Shown here piece after piece: positions 33,841 through 42,272 of a DNA stretch of 64,000 nt. The translations under genes and the position numbers were made by a program. Source of the stretch: Defluviitaleaceae bacterium (lineage in GTDB: Bacteria > Bacillota > Clostridia > Lachnospirales > WQUN01); the NCBI GenBank assembly GCA_009786925.1, contig WRGY01000127.1, forward strand, positions 113,010 to 177,009, written 5' to 3'. Below the pieces are notes generated by a model. The model did no database searches. It was given only the letters and a program-made list of their open reading frames with translations, and was not told the DNA's origin. Every line of letters starts with the position of its first letter. Position 1 is the first letter of the stretch.

Positions 33841-33878
33841 AAAAACCGCCTAGATTGCGGGCTTGAGGCAGGTTTTTT
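33841..33878 (+). terminator. Imperfect terminator hairpin near the island's right end
   Basis: AAAAACC-GCCT pairs with AGGC-A-GGTTTTTT around a 14-nt loop; one bulged A. Usable in both directions. Confidence 0.5.
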
Positions 33879-33890
33879 AAGAGCGTGACT

Positions 33891-33939
33891 ATCGCCTTGC
33901 CAAGGCGAGGGTCGCCAGTTCGAATCTGGTTTCGCGCTT
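33891..33939 (+). repeat. attR-like direct repeat (truncated tRNA-Gly copy)
   Basis: Copy of the 3' part of tRNA-Gly(GCC) without acceptor 5' strand or D arm, so it is not a working tRNA. T arm here is GCCAG TTCGAAT CTGGT, a compensated C-G pair relative to the intact gene. Confidence 0.85.
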
Positions 33940-33947
33940 AACCGTAA

Positions 33948-33972
33948 GCCCGCTTAAACAGCGGGTTTTTTG
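33948..33972 (+). terminator. Terminator after the truncated tRNA copy
   Basis: GCCCGC (33948-33953) pairs with GCGGG (33961-33965), followed by six T. It resembles the terminator after the intact tRNA. Confidence 0.7.
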
Positions 33973-34022
33973 CTATTTGTGCCAATCCTGTTGAGAGGGA
34001 AAATTCTGTACATAATCCTCTC

Positions 34023-35639
34023 CTAATCCAAAGGCAAACTAACCGTCATTTGCCACTCGCCGCCGAACATAACCGACTGCTCCCTGTAATCCTGCAACCA
34101 CAGCGAATAGAAATACATCCTCTCATTGCTTATGTCCGTGTCGATATGTTCAAACATTCGGTGGTCGTCACTCCAAACTCCGATTGTCCAAAGCCGTTCA
34201 CCTCTTTCCCCACGCACAATAGACCTGTAAAGGCTCATTGTGCCGCCCTCAGCCCAAATATCCATGTTTGGCAAACGCCACGCCAAACGGATTCCGCCGG
34301 GCGAGGGTTCAACTACATAATGGCTACGGTCGAGATTTTCGCCGAGAAAGATTAAATCGCGCCCCATTTCGCCGATATAATATCGAATTGTTTGAATGGG
34401 AAGGTTTTGCGTATCCACGACAATTCTTCGGTTGCCGAAGATTTCCCTGTCGGGTTCGCTCCATGCACCACTCCATTGCCTCCCATGGTCGTCCCACATT
34501 ATGGGGCGGGTCAAGTCGTAGCGCAGTTCAAAAATTCCCGACTCTAATTCATACATAGAGACAGGTTTGGTTGCAACCCCAAACCCTCCCATCAGCAAAT
34601 TCAGCGGAGTAACGGGAAGACTGCGAAAAATGCCGCCCATAATCCAAATATCGTCGGCATGAAGATGAATTGTCGGGTGAACGTGAAAATTAACAGGGAG
34701 TATGGAGTTTGCGTCAATCACAGGGCTGTAGTGAAATGCCTTGTCAACCCAATTGCCGCTTATGTGTTGCAAAACCGTTATAATTTCGGCATCACATCTT
34801 GCGGCGAGACGTTCAAATGTGAGGCCGCGTGAGAGAAATCCCGCGAAAACCCAGCCTACGCCGCGATTCGTATAAATCTGCACGAAACGTCCGCTGTAGT
34901 CCAAAATTTCAAATTCGTCGCCGTAATGTACGAAGGTTAAAACGTCGTAATTATCGCCCGGACCGGTACGCACGCGCAAAACATGGGCGTAGTCGATGAC
35001 CTGCCTCGTACCGACCGAAAACGTGTCACGGCGGATAAACTGCCCCGGCGTAAAGGCAGTCGGCGGCGTGGTTGAAATATCAATACGCTGACGCATATCC
35101 TGCTCTACGCGGAAACCCAGCCAATATGATAAATCGTACAGACAAAAATAAAGTCCGTCCACATCTGCGACAGCGGTAAAAGATATTGTTATTGCGGGCG
35201 TTTCATCGCCGTCAATCCCAAGTACAATTCGGCGAAACGGATTCCGCCCGAAATCGGGGTGGCTTCCGCCGGGCGCAGGAATAAATCCATAGGACCCGAA
35301 CAATGCGTTCCGTGGGGAAATCCATTGCAATTCCGTGAAATTTACGGTGTACGGTTCGCCCCACCGAATCCAAAAATCCCATCCGTATGGGGCTTCGATT
35401 ATGTCAAACTGCGCGGGTGTTCCGTTCAGTATATACGCAACATCGCGCAATGAAACCGAGAATAAATTAACACCGTCACCCGCATATCCCCAAACTTCAA
35501 AAGGTAAACCGTCCACGAAAATATAAAACCGTTGCGAATTAAAGCCCGATGTGGCAGAAGCATCTGTCGCAAACATTGACATCATAAAAACCGCCGCTAA
35601 TATCCACACGCTAACGGATTTTAATGCTTCTTTGCCCAT
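34023..35639 (-). CDS. Secreted protein with stalk-like and SH3b domains (538 aa)
   Basis: Signal peptide (KSVSVWILAAVFMMSMFATDASA). Residues ~30-180 have the FYIFVDGLPFEVWGYAGDGVNLFSVSLRDVAYIL pattern of copper-amine-oxidase-N-like stalk domains, with a second copy around VDGLYFCLYDLSYWLGF. Residues ~205-265 form a bacterial SH3 domain (ALRVRTGPGDNYDVLTFVHYGDEFEILDYSGRFVQIYTNRGVGWVFAGFLS type), usually binding cell wall. The C-terminal ~270 residues are not recognised. ATG 35639 has AGGGTGGAG upstream. It stands alone; likely surface-bound. Confidence 0.75.
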   Translation of the reverse strand: MGKEALKSVSVWILAAVFMMSMFATDASATSGFNSQRFYIFVDGLPFEVWGYAGDGVNLFSVSLRDVAYILNGTPAQFDIIEAPYGWDFWIRWGEPYTVNFTELQWISPRNALFGSYGFIPAPGGSHPDFGRNPFRRIVLGIDGDETPAITISFTAVADVDGLYFCLYDLSYWLGFRVEQDMRQRIDISTTPPTAFTPGQFIRRDTFSVGTRQVIDYAHVLRVRTGPGDNYDVLTFVHYGDEFEILDYSGRFVQIYTNRGVGWVFAGFLSRGLTFERLAARCDAEIITVLQHISGNWVDKAFHYSPVIDANSILPVNFHVHPTIHLHADDIWIMGGIFRSLPVTPLNLLMGGFGVATKPVSMYELESGIFELRYDLTRPIMWDDHGRQWSGAWSEPDREIFGNRRIVVDTQNLPIQTIRYYIGEMGRDLIFLGENLDRSHYVVEPSPGGIRLAWRLPNMDIWAEGGTMSLYRSIVRGERGERLWTIGVWSDDHRMFEHIDTDISNERMYFYSLWLQDYREQSVMFGGEWQMTVSLPLD

Positions 35640-35775
35640 ACTGAAACTCCACCCTCGCTGTGAAATACACTGCAACAAATTATATCATGAATTTAATTTT
35701 AAATCCGCTATTTGCTATTGCCATTCAGATGTGTTACAGTGAGTAATAATTTTTAGGATAAAGGTGGTGAGAGGT

Positions 35776-35943
35776 ATGGAACAATTCACATTCAAAACAG
35801 CAATGACAAAGGGCAACTGCGCCCATTTGGCGGTTTTTAACCGTCAGCTTGCTCATGATTTTTCCACTTTACGGGATGAGTATACCCATTTTTGGAAAAG
35901 CGATTGTTTTGAATGCCTGTCACCACATGATATAGCGGCCTAG
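35776..35943 (+). CDS. Leader ORF upstream of the ABC-F gene (55 aa)
   Basis: A 56-codon ORF (MEQFTFKTAMTKGN ... ECLSPHDIAA) with GGTGGTGAGAGG before its ATG. It ends at a perfect hairpin AGCGGC CTAGTT GCCGCT (35934-35951) and is followed 22 bp later by a strong terminator in front of the ABC-F gene. Short translated leaders in this position sense ribosome stalling by antibiotics and let transcription pass the terminator. The product itself is unlikely to have another role, though this cannot be excluded. Confidence 0.65.
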   Translation: MEQFTFKTAMTKGNCAHLAVFNRQLAHDFSTLRDEYTHFWKSDCFECLSPHDIAA

Positions 35944-35965
35944 TTGCCGCTCCTTTATGTATGGT

Positions 35966-36006
35966 ATCCCCTGTGCAAACAAAACAGTATGCACAGGGGA
36001 TTTTTT
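35966..36006 (+). promoter_or_regulatory. Transcription attenuator in front of the ABC-F gene
   Basis: ATCCCCTGTGCA (35966-35977) pairs perfectly with TGCACAGGGGAT (35990-36001), followed by six T. The terminator lies only 19 bp before the ABC-F start, so it must be overcome for expression, as in known antibiotic-induced ABC-F leaders. Confidence 0.82.
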
Positions 36007-36024
36007 ATATAGAGGAGCTTTTTT

Positions 36025-37599
36025 ATGATTGATATATCGGTTAATGGGTTAAATAAATATTATGGCTCAAATCATGTGCTTCGTGGTATCACCTTTGAAG
36101 TTTATAAGGGTGAAAAGGTTGGACTATTGGGCAAAAATGGTTCAGGTAAAACAACACTCTTTAAAGTTGTTGCCGAGGATGAGCCTTATGACAGTGGTAG
36201 CATATCAAAGGCATCGGGCAAAAAAGTAGAGATTCTTGCACAGATGCCGATATTTGGCGAAAACGACACGGTGGACGATGTTCTGCGTTCGTCATTCGCA
36301 GATATTGCAGAAATACATGAGTCCATGAAGAAAATCGAGGGCGACGGCAATCCGTCCGTTTTGAAGCGTTATGGCAAGCTGATGGACGAGTATGAGCGGC
36401 TTGGCGGGTATGATGTAGAAACAAAAATAGAAAAAATATGTAATGGAATGGGTATTGGCGAAAATATGCGGCATGGGTTGTTTAGCTTACTAAGTGGAGG
36501 TGAAAAAACCAGAGTCAACTTGGCGCGCATTCTTCTCCGCGATTGCGATATTCTATTGCTCGACGAGCCGACCAACCACCTTGATTTGGACTCTTTGGAG
36601 TGGCTGGAAAATTTTATTAAAAAGTTTTTGGGGACGGTTGTGATTATTTCTCATGACCGAGTTTTCCTTGATAATGTGGTGAGTCGGATTATCGAAATCG
36701 AAGATGGCGAAGCTAATTTTTATTCAGGCAATTATACTTTTTATGCAGAAGAAAAAGAGCGACGCTATCAAACCCAAGCAGAGCAGTACAAACAGCAACA
36801 GCGTAAAATTGGACAACTGGAAACGGCAATCAAACGGCAACGTGTGTGGGCGGCAATAAATCCATCAAATTCAAGCTTGGCTAAACGCGCTCTGGCTATG
36901 GAAAGGCGCATCGAGCAGATGGAAAAGGTGGACAAGCCCACCACATCACGGAAAATGGCAGAGGATTTTAACAGTGGAGGCCATGCGGCAAAAGTGGTTG
37001 TGTCGCTTGATTTGGTGCGGAAGTCCTACGGCTCCAATGTGATTATTGATGATGTCAGCCTTAGTATTGACAGGAATGAACGTATTGCCCTAATCGGCGC
37101 GAATGGATGTGGCAAAACCACTCTTTTGAAAATGATTATGGGTGAGGAAATGTGTGACAGCGGTACAGTCAAAGTGAGCAGTAATATTAAAATTGCGTAC
37201 ATGCCCCAAATCATTGTGTTTGACGATTCAAATGCAACGGTACTCGATACTCTGCGCAATGCCGCGCCGCTTCCCGAAGAAAAACTGCGAAGCATACTTG
37301 CACGCTTTAAATTTAAAGCACCGGATGTAATTAAAAAAGTCGGCAGTCTTTCGGGTGGCGAAAGAAGCCGACTAAAGCTCTGTTTACTCATGCAAAACCA
37401 AGCTAATTTTTTGATTCTTGACGAGCCGACAAACCATCTCGATATTGAATCAAGAGAGTGGATTGAGGATGCTATTGAAGATTTTAACGGCACGATGTTG
37501 TTTATTTCTCATGACCGATTTTTTCTGAGCAAATTTGCTACAAAAATATGGAGCATGAGTGGAGGCGGGGTCAAATACTGCCACGATGAAGCATGGTAA
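36025..37599 (+). CDS. ABC-F family ATPase, probable ribosome-protection protein (524 aa)
   Basis: Two ABC domains in one chain without membrane segments: Walker A1 GLLGKNGSGKTT (~34), signature LSGGEKTR (~152), Walker B LLLDEPTNHLDLDSLEWLE; the interdomain linker (~220-320) is charged and helical; Walker A2 GANGCGKTT (~354), LSGGERSR (~440), ILDEPTNHLDIESREW. Such proteins enter the ribosomal E site and displace antibiotics or relieve stalling. The attenuated leader favours drug-inducible resistance over housekeeping, but the class of drug cannot be told. GAGGAG precedes ATG 36025. The 3' end overlaps the lacI-type gene on the other strand. Confidence 0.88.
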   Translation: MIDISVNGLNKYYGSNHVLRGITFEVYKGEKVGLLGKNGSGKTTLFKVVAEDEPYDSGSISKASGKKVEILAQMPIFGENDTVDDVLRSSFADIAEIHESMKKIEGDGNPSVLKRYGKLMDEYERLGGYDVETKIEKICNGMGIGENMRHGLFSLLSGGEKTRVNLARILLRDCDILLLDEPTNHLDLDSLEWLENFIKKFLGTVVIISHDRVFLDNVVSRIIEIEDGEANFYSGNYTFYAEEKERRYQTQAEQYKQQQRKIGQLETAIKRQRVWAAINPSNSSLAKRALAMERRIEQMEKVDKPTTSRKMAEDFNSGGHAAKVVVSLDLVRKSYGSNVIIDDVSLSIDRNERIALIGANGCGKTTLLKMIMGEEMCDSGTVKVSSNIKIAYMPQIIVFDDSNATVLDTLRNAAPLPEEKLRSILARFKFKAPDVIKKVGSLSGGERSRLKLCLLMQNQANFLILDEPTNHLDIESREWIEDAIEDFNGTMLFISHDRFFLSKFATKIWSMSGGGVKYCHDEAW

Positions 37600-38566
37600 A
37601 GGGGACAAAGTTCTTTCCGTTAAACGGTAGGCCTTTTGCGATTTGTTGCAAAGTGTCTACGGCGAGCCTACCCATGCCATAGAAATCCTGAAAAATCGTA
37701 GCGACCGGAGGCGTTGTATATTCCAACGCCTTTAGTCCGTCAAAACCAATCAGCGCGATGTCCTTACCTGCCACCAAACCTTCTTCTTTAATAGCACGCA
37801 ACGCTCCGAGTGCCATGAGGTCACTGGCTGCGTATATTGCCGTAATATCCTTGTGGATTTGCAATATTTTTTTTGTGTTTGCATAAGCAATATCCTCCAC
37901 AAAATCACCGGGGATGATATGTATATCATCCAACATGTGACGGCGGGCGGCAGAGATAAAGCCGTTTTCGCGCTGTTTGGTGACTTCGGAGGCGGGGTGG
38001 CCGAGTATGTGGCAGATTTTCTTGTGGCCTTTTGACACGAGCAGGTCTACCGCATCCGATGAGGCTTTTTCGTTGTCAGTTGTTACAAAGGCGGTGTGCG
38101 CACCTTCGCGCTCCACATCTATGAGGACTGTGGGGATGGTGCTTTCCAACAAGGCTTCAAGATAGGGGTCATCGTCACCTACCCCTTGCACGATGGCACC
38201 CATCAATGAATGATGCTTGCAAAACTCAACATAGGTTTGCTTAAACTGCTTAATCTGCGGAGTGGTGAATATAATCAGCTCCTGTCCGATTTCACAGGCG
38301 CGAGCATGTGTCCCGCTTAACAGGCGGAACATATGCTCATCGAAAGTGTTGTGCGTGTTTAGGTCTTTTACGATTAGCCCAAGGTAGGGTTTTCGCCCGC
38401 GAGAAAGCTCTACGGCAGATTTGTTTGGGATATAGTCCAGTTCCTTTGCCGCAAAAAAAATTCTTTCCTTTGTCACATCGGAGATTTCTGCGTAGTTGTT
38501 AAAGGCTTTTGAGACTGCGGAGATACTCACTCCCGCACGCATTGCTACATCTTTTATCGTTGACAT
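37571..38566 (-). CDS. LacI-family transcriptional regulator (331 aa)
   Basis: N-terminal HTH (STIKDVAMRAGVSISAVSKAFNNYAEISDVTKERIFFAAKELDYIPN) with hinge helix, then a periplasmic-binding-protein-like sensor (residues ~60-331, YLGLIVKDLNTHNTFDEHMF, AIYAASDLMALGALRAIKEEG, IALIGFDGLKALEYTTPPVATIFQD). Expected effector is a sugar. AGGAG precedes the ATG. No transport or sugar gene is adjacent, so its target is unknown. Confidence 0.92.
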   Translation of the reverse strand: MSTIKDVAMRAGVSISAVSKAFNNYAEISDVTKERIFFAAKELDYIPNKSAVELSRGRKPYLGLIVKDLNTHNTFDEHMFRLLSGTHARACEIGQELIIFTTPQIKQFKQTYVEFCKHHSLMGAIVQGVGDDDPYLEALLESTIPTVLIDVEREGAHTAFVTTDNEKASSDAVDLLVSKGHKKICHILGHPASEVTKQRENGFISAARRHMLDDIHIIPGDFVEDIAYANTKKILQIHKDITAIYAASDLMALGALRAIKEEGLVAGKDIALIGFDGLKALEYTTPPVATIFQDFYGMGRLAVDTLQQIAKGLPFNGKNFVPFTMLHRGSI

Positions 38567-38584
38567 GATTTATACTCCTATAAA

Positions 38585-40036
38585 TTACGAATGTTTTCTT
38601 CTAAGCCATACAAACGCACCGATTGCAATAAATATAAGGGGCAAGCCACCCATGCTAATCCCGCCGATGATATTAGCCTCGCTTGCTGTTATCAAAAGTG
38701 GCATTTGGCCGGGTGGTACACGCCCCGGTATCCAAATGCTCGGTGGCTGGTCTGTCATCCACTGCAATGAGTTAAGCACAAAAAGCCAGTTTGCCTCGCC
38801 GATATAGGCATTGTACCATGGGTCGATAAAGTCAAAGCTGTTAGTCACTACCAAATGCGTATAATACGCCGTTCCGTCTAAGAAAATCCTGTCAGTAACC
38901 GCAAGGGCAAGCGGAAAAGACCCGCCGATATCCGACGGATGGCGTGCCGCAGTCTCAGCCTCCGAGCCTACCCCGCGTGAAAACGCACTGTCTGTAGTAT
39001 GCCAAATCGGCTCTATATCCAGAGTCGTGCGACGGACACTGTTAACCCGCATTTCTGTGGCAAGGAAGGGGATGATGTTTGTAAAGCCGCGGAGATTTTC
39101 GTTGATTGGATGTGGGGTTAGGTTTGGTACGATATACGGAACGCGCCCGGGAAATATATAATTTCCGTCCACTTCAAATATAAAATTGCCTGTGACATAA
39201 AGGCCATATGCATCCAATACGCTTGCGAGATTTGGCGTAGCGTCTTGCACATGGTCAAGCGCGAAAAATGCTCGCCCCTCTTCTTCTAAAAATGTAAGCA
39301 CCCTTGCTGCTTTTGGCTCTGTCCAGTCACGAGACGGCATGGGAATAAAGAGAATATCCGCATCTTCAGGGATTTCTTGCAATACGAGATTAACCTCTCG
39401 CAGTTCAAAATTTTCTGATTCCAAAAAAGAAACAAACTGCGGCGGGAGTGGGAGTTCTCCACTTCCCATTACATAATAAACCACAGTGGCCGCACCCTGT
39501 GTCACATGATGGATGGCCCTTGTGATTTCGCGTTCGATATTATAGCTTGTTATACGCATGATTTGTCCCGTGAATGGGTTGATGTCAAAATCAACCATCT
39601 CATGAGACTGTACCACGCGAATCGCATCGGCAGATTCTACCACGACGCTATGGCTGGGGATACCGCCTTCTATACCTGCATCCGCCGCAAAACGATGTAC
39701 CAATGCAGGGTTTAGCATGGGGTCGCGTTGCTCGATGGTGATATAAGAACTCGCCGCATCGTATTCTGTGAGCAAGTGGCTGATAATCCGTGACATTTCT
39801 GCAAGCCCGCCGGGCAACTCCTGCCCTACCCCTGCAATAAGTGTAATTGTAATATCCTGCTCCAGCTCATCCAAAAAACCACGGCTCTGCTCCGTAAGCG
39901 TAAAAATCCTCTGGGTGGTCAAGTCAAGATTTCTATCAAACTCACCCGCGAGCAAGTTTGCCAACACAAAAATAACAATGGCAAAAAGCACCATTACAGT
40001 AGAAAAAGTCCCATATCGAAAGCGTTTGTCAAACAT
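38585..40036 (-). CDS. GldG-like ABC-transporter auxiliary protein (483 aa)
   Basis: Membrane helix at ~14-35, a large extracytoplasmic ABC_transp_aux domain (RIFTLTEQSRGFLDELEQDITITLIAG, ADILFIPMPSRDWTEPKAARVLTFLEEEGRAFFALD) and a C-terminal helix (~455-478) followed by LRRKHS. It is co-transcribed with the permease and ATPase genes upstream. Such three-part sets (GldA/F/G type) export unknown substrates in non-gliding bacteria. Confidence 0.85.
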   Translation of the reverse strand: MFDKRFRYGTFSTVMVLFAIVIFVLANLLAGEFDRNLDLTTQRIFTLTEQSRGFLDELEQDITITLIAGVGQELPGGLAEMSRIISHLLTEYDAASSYITIEQRDPMLNPALVHRFAADAGIEGGIPSHSVVVESADAIRVVQSHEMVDFDINPFTGQIMRITSYNIEREITRAIHHVTQGAATVVYYVMGSGELPLPPQFVSFLESENFELREVNLVLQEIPEDADILFIPMPSRDWTEPKAARVLTFLEEEGRAFFALDHVQDATPNLASVLDAYGLYVTGNFIFEVDGNYIFPGRVPYIVPNLTPHPINENLRGFTNIIPFLATEMRVNSVRRTTLDIEPIWHTTDSAFSRGVGSEAETAARHPSDIGGSFPLALAVTDRIFLDGTAYYTHLVVTNSFDFIDPWYNAYIGEANWLFVLNSLQWMTDQPPSIWIPGRVPPGQMPLLITASEANIIGGISMGGLPLIFIAIGAFVWLRRKHS

Positions 40037-40900
40037 CTAACGCCACCTCCTTTTTTCGATTACATTGACTGTGAGATAAATAAAAAGCGCGGCGAATGAA
40101 ATATAATAGACGATGTCACTAATCCTCACAGCACCTCTCGCAAAAAAATCAAAGCGATTGAAAATAGAAAACCACAGAAGCACCCGCACGATGATTCCGT
40201 CAAATATCAAGTTATTGTACATATAAAGTCCACCCGCAACCGCCAGGCCAATAACACCGACAATCACCGCCGCCCATATTTTGCGAGTGGAGTTATACCA
40301 AACTGCAACCACAGCGGCAATCACAAAAATCACAAACATAAACGATGCAAAGGTAGAAACAGGCATACTGACTGCAATCGCATCAATCAAAAACATAACA
40401 AAAATCGCACCCATGCTCCCCACAGCCGCGATGATTTGGCTTTCTGTAAGCACAGAAACAAAAACCCCAACCGCAATACATGCCGCACCCAAAAGCACAA
40501 ACCCGATATAAGTCCCCACAATCTGTGCAACAGGCAACTCACCATAACTAAGCAATAACAGCGGCATTACAATCGTGGCAATCACACCAATCAAAAAAAG
40601 AGAAAGCGCGGCAAAAAACTTGCCCAAAACAATCCCCGTGACTGTGAGCGGACTTGTAAAAAGTAGCTGGTCGGTTTTTTGACGTATTTCCTCGGAAAAA
40701 AGTCGCATAGTCAGCACAGGCACAAGTATAAAAAAGAACACCGTGACATTGGCCAATACAAAGTGAAAATTCCCATCCAGACTGCGCACATTTAGCAGTG
40801 TAAAAAAAATCCCGATAAGCAACAACAAAAACGCTAAAAAAACATAGCCCATCATATTTGTAAAATATGTGCGCATTTCTTTCTTATATATCGCTAACAT
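40037..40900 (-). CDS. ABC-2 type permease, GldF-like (287 aa)
   Basis: Begins MLAIYKKEMRTYFTNMMGYVFLAFLLLLIGIFF, with six predicted membrane helices and the LFSEEIRQKTDQLLFTSPLTVTGIVLGKFFAAL cytoplasmic motif of this family. It overlaps the ATPase gene by 17 bp and abuts the GldG-like gene. Confidence 0.88.
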   Translation of the reverse strand: MLAIYKKEMRTYFTNMMGYVFLAFLLLLIGIFFTLLNVRSLDGNFHFVLANVTVFFFILVPVLTMRLFSEEIRQKTDQLLFTSPLTVTGIVLGKFFAALSLFLIGVIATIVMPLLLLSYGELPVAQIVGTYIGFVLLGAACIAVGVFVSVLTESQIIAAVGSMGAIFVMFLIDAIAVSMPVSTFASFMFVIFVIAAVVAVWYNSTRKIWAAVIVGVIGLAVAGGLYMYNNLIFDGIIVRVLLWFSIFNRFDFFARGAVRISDIVYYISFAALFIYLTVNVIEKRRWR

Positions 40901-41843
40901 TTTCTACCTCCGTACCGGTAAGTGAAAGGAAAACCTCTTCGAGTGACATTTCGTTAGATTTCATCATCAGGATAGGCAGACCATGCCTCACACATGCGTG
41001 AAAAATCACCTCGCGGATGTCCGCGCCATCCTCACCGTTTAGTATTAATTCTACCGTGCCTTCTTCCCTTGACTCCCCAAAACCCAATGAGTCAATCATC
41101 GGCACATCACCAAATGCGGCGGCGGCATCCTCGCGATTGCATTTTAAGCGCACCTGCATTTGCCCTTTTTGTAAGCCCTCCGAAAGCCCTTCCGGTGTAC
41201 CATGTGCCACGATTTTGCCCTTGTTGATTATCATAACGCGGTCGCATACGGCACTTACTTCTTGCATAATATGGCTGGACAAAATCACGGTATGCCGCTC
41301 CCCCAGCCGTTTCACCACATCTCTCATCTCGATAATCTGCTTTGGGTCCAGCCCAATCGTAGGCTCGTCCATGACAATAACCTTTGGCTCACCAATCATA
41401 GCCTGCGCCAATCCGACACGCTGCCTATACCCTCGCGACAGGTTTTTTATTAGTCTGCTCTCCATATCCAAAATACTAACCTGCTCCATCACATGCGTGA
41501 GCATTTTTTTTCGCTCCTTGCGCACCCGCTTTATATCCGCAACAAAATTAAGGTATTCTCGTACACGCATGTCGCCATATACAGGCGGCGTGTCCGGCAA
41601 ATACCCTATGTTGGCTTTTGCCATCTCAGGCTCTGCCAATATGTCAATCCCATTAATACTAACCTCCCCCGAGGAAGCCGCTATATATCCTGTCATTATA
41701 TTCATCGTCGTGGTCTTTCCTGCCCCGTTCGGCCCCAAAAACCCTACGATTTCGCCTGCGTCGATTGTAAAGCTCAAATCATCAATCGCCTTACGCACAC
41801 CGTATCTTTTTGTCAAATTGCGTACCTCAATCAAAAAAATCAC
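40884..41843 (-). CDS. ABC transporter ATP-binding protein, GldA/NatA type (319 aa)
   Basis: Walker A GFLGPNGAGKTT (~33), signature LSRGYRQRVGLAQAM (~135, SRGYR variant common in this group), Walker B VIVMDEPTIGLD, SSHIM switch. The C-terminal ~80 residues form the usual NatA-like extension. First gene of the three-gene exporter. Confidence 0.92.
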   Translation of the reverse strand: MIFLIEVRNLTKRYGVRKAIDDLSFTIDAGEIVGFLGPNGAGKTTTMNIMTGYIAASSGEVSINGIDILAEPEMAKANIGYLPDTPPVYGDMRVREYLNFVADIKRVRKERKKMLTHVMEQVSILDMESRLIKNLSRGYRQRVGLAQAMIGEPKVIVMDEPTIGLDPKQIIEMRDVVKRLGERHTVILSSHIMQEVSAVCDRVMIINKGKIVAHGTPEGLSEGLQKGQMQVRLKCNREDAAAAFGDVPMIDSLGFGESREEGTVELILNGEDGADIREVIFHACVRHGLPILMMKSNEMSLEEVFLSLTGTEVENVSDI

Positions 41844-41895
41844 TCCATTCGAATTGAAGAGATTATATCATGCAAGCCAAATACAGCAAACAAAA

Positions 41896-41932
41896 ACCGC
41901 TCCGACCCTTTAAACATATGGGTCGGAGCGGT
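41896..41932 (-). terminator. Strong bidirectional terminator, 13-bp perfect stem
   Basis: ACCGCTCCGACCC (41896-41908) pairs with GGGTCGGAGCGGT (41920-41932), with T runs on both sides. It follows the yafQ toxin gene on the minus strand, and precedes the exporter operon. Confidence 0.8.
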
Positions 41933-41949
41933 TTTGACCAAAACATCTA
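41926..41949 (-). repeat. 24-bp repeat shared with the cotJC-element recombinase gene
   Basis: GAGCGGTTTTGACCAAAACATCTA is identical at 11108-11131, in the same orientation. There it codes for DVLVKTA near the recombinase C-terminus; here it partly overlaps the terminator and has no gene. It contains the small dyad GTTTTGACCAAAAC. Nature unknown. Confidence 0.7.
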
Positions 41950-41999
41950 TTATCCTCTGGCGGGCAACTCGAATGCATCCAACTCCTCCAGCACTATCG

Positions 42000-42272
42000 T
42001 CAAAATAAATCGCTGTGCGTTCCTGTGCGTGTTAATTCCAAAATCAACTCTTTATCCTTAACCTTATAAATCAACAGCCAATCAGGGGTTATGTGTAACT
42101 CTCTATGCCCCTTATAATCGCCCTTTAAGGCGTGGTCAAGATATTTCGGCGGTATAGGTTGCTCGGCAGATAAGATGTCAAGCACTTCCTCAAACAGCCG
42201 TGTATCGTAACCACGCTTTTTGATTGTCTTGTAATCTCTCTTGAAACGTGCGGAGTATCTAATCGTCAGCAT
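42000..42272 (-). CDS. yafQ: YafQ/RelE-family mRNA interferase toxin (90 aa)
   Basis: Full-length YafQ-type protein: LTIRYSARFKRDYKTIKKRGYDTRLFEEVLDIL, LKGDYKGHRELHITPDWLLIYKV and LELTRTGTHSDLF, including the catalytic His/Asp/His set of the family. It cleaves ribosome-bound mRNA when its antitoxin is lost. The start overlaps the antitoxin gene by 14 bp. Confidence 0.92.
   Translation of the reverse strand: MLTIRYSARFKRDYKTIKKRGYDTRLFEEVLDILSAEQPIPPKYLDHALKGDYKGHRELHITPDWLLIYKVKDKELILELTRTGTHSDLF

Larger units (their letters stand above)
30660..33939. mobile_element. Integrase-less genomic island at tRNA-Gly(GCC) (about 3.2 kb)
   Basis: Bounded by 49-bp direct repeats of the tRNA 3' part (30660-30708, 33891-33939; 47/49 identical). 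Just inside each end lie copies of TTGCTGTCAA (30814, 30826 and 33811), which look like arm-type sites for a tyrosine integrase. No integrase gene remains. Contents: an AlbA_2-BRCT fusion protein, an XRE regulator and a ParM-like fragment. It is either a decayed element or a satellite moved in trans. Confidence 0.78.
33695..34022. other. Intergenic stretch at the right end of the island
   Basis: Holds an arm-type TTGCTGTCAA copy (33811-33821), an imperfect hairpin with terminal T run (33841-33878), the truncated tRNA copy (33891-33939) and a terminator (33948-33972). No gene is seen. Confidence 0.6.

Noticed and set aside
33889-33940. A fourth tRNA-Gly gene
   Set aside because: Only the anticodon arm to the 3' end is present; the acceptor 5' strand and D arm are missing, so it is a recombination scar.
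41910-41978. A 22-codon ORF with GGAGGAG upstream, between yafQ and the terminator
   Set aside because: Too short to support; part of it overlaps the terminator stem and the 24-bp repeat.
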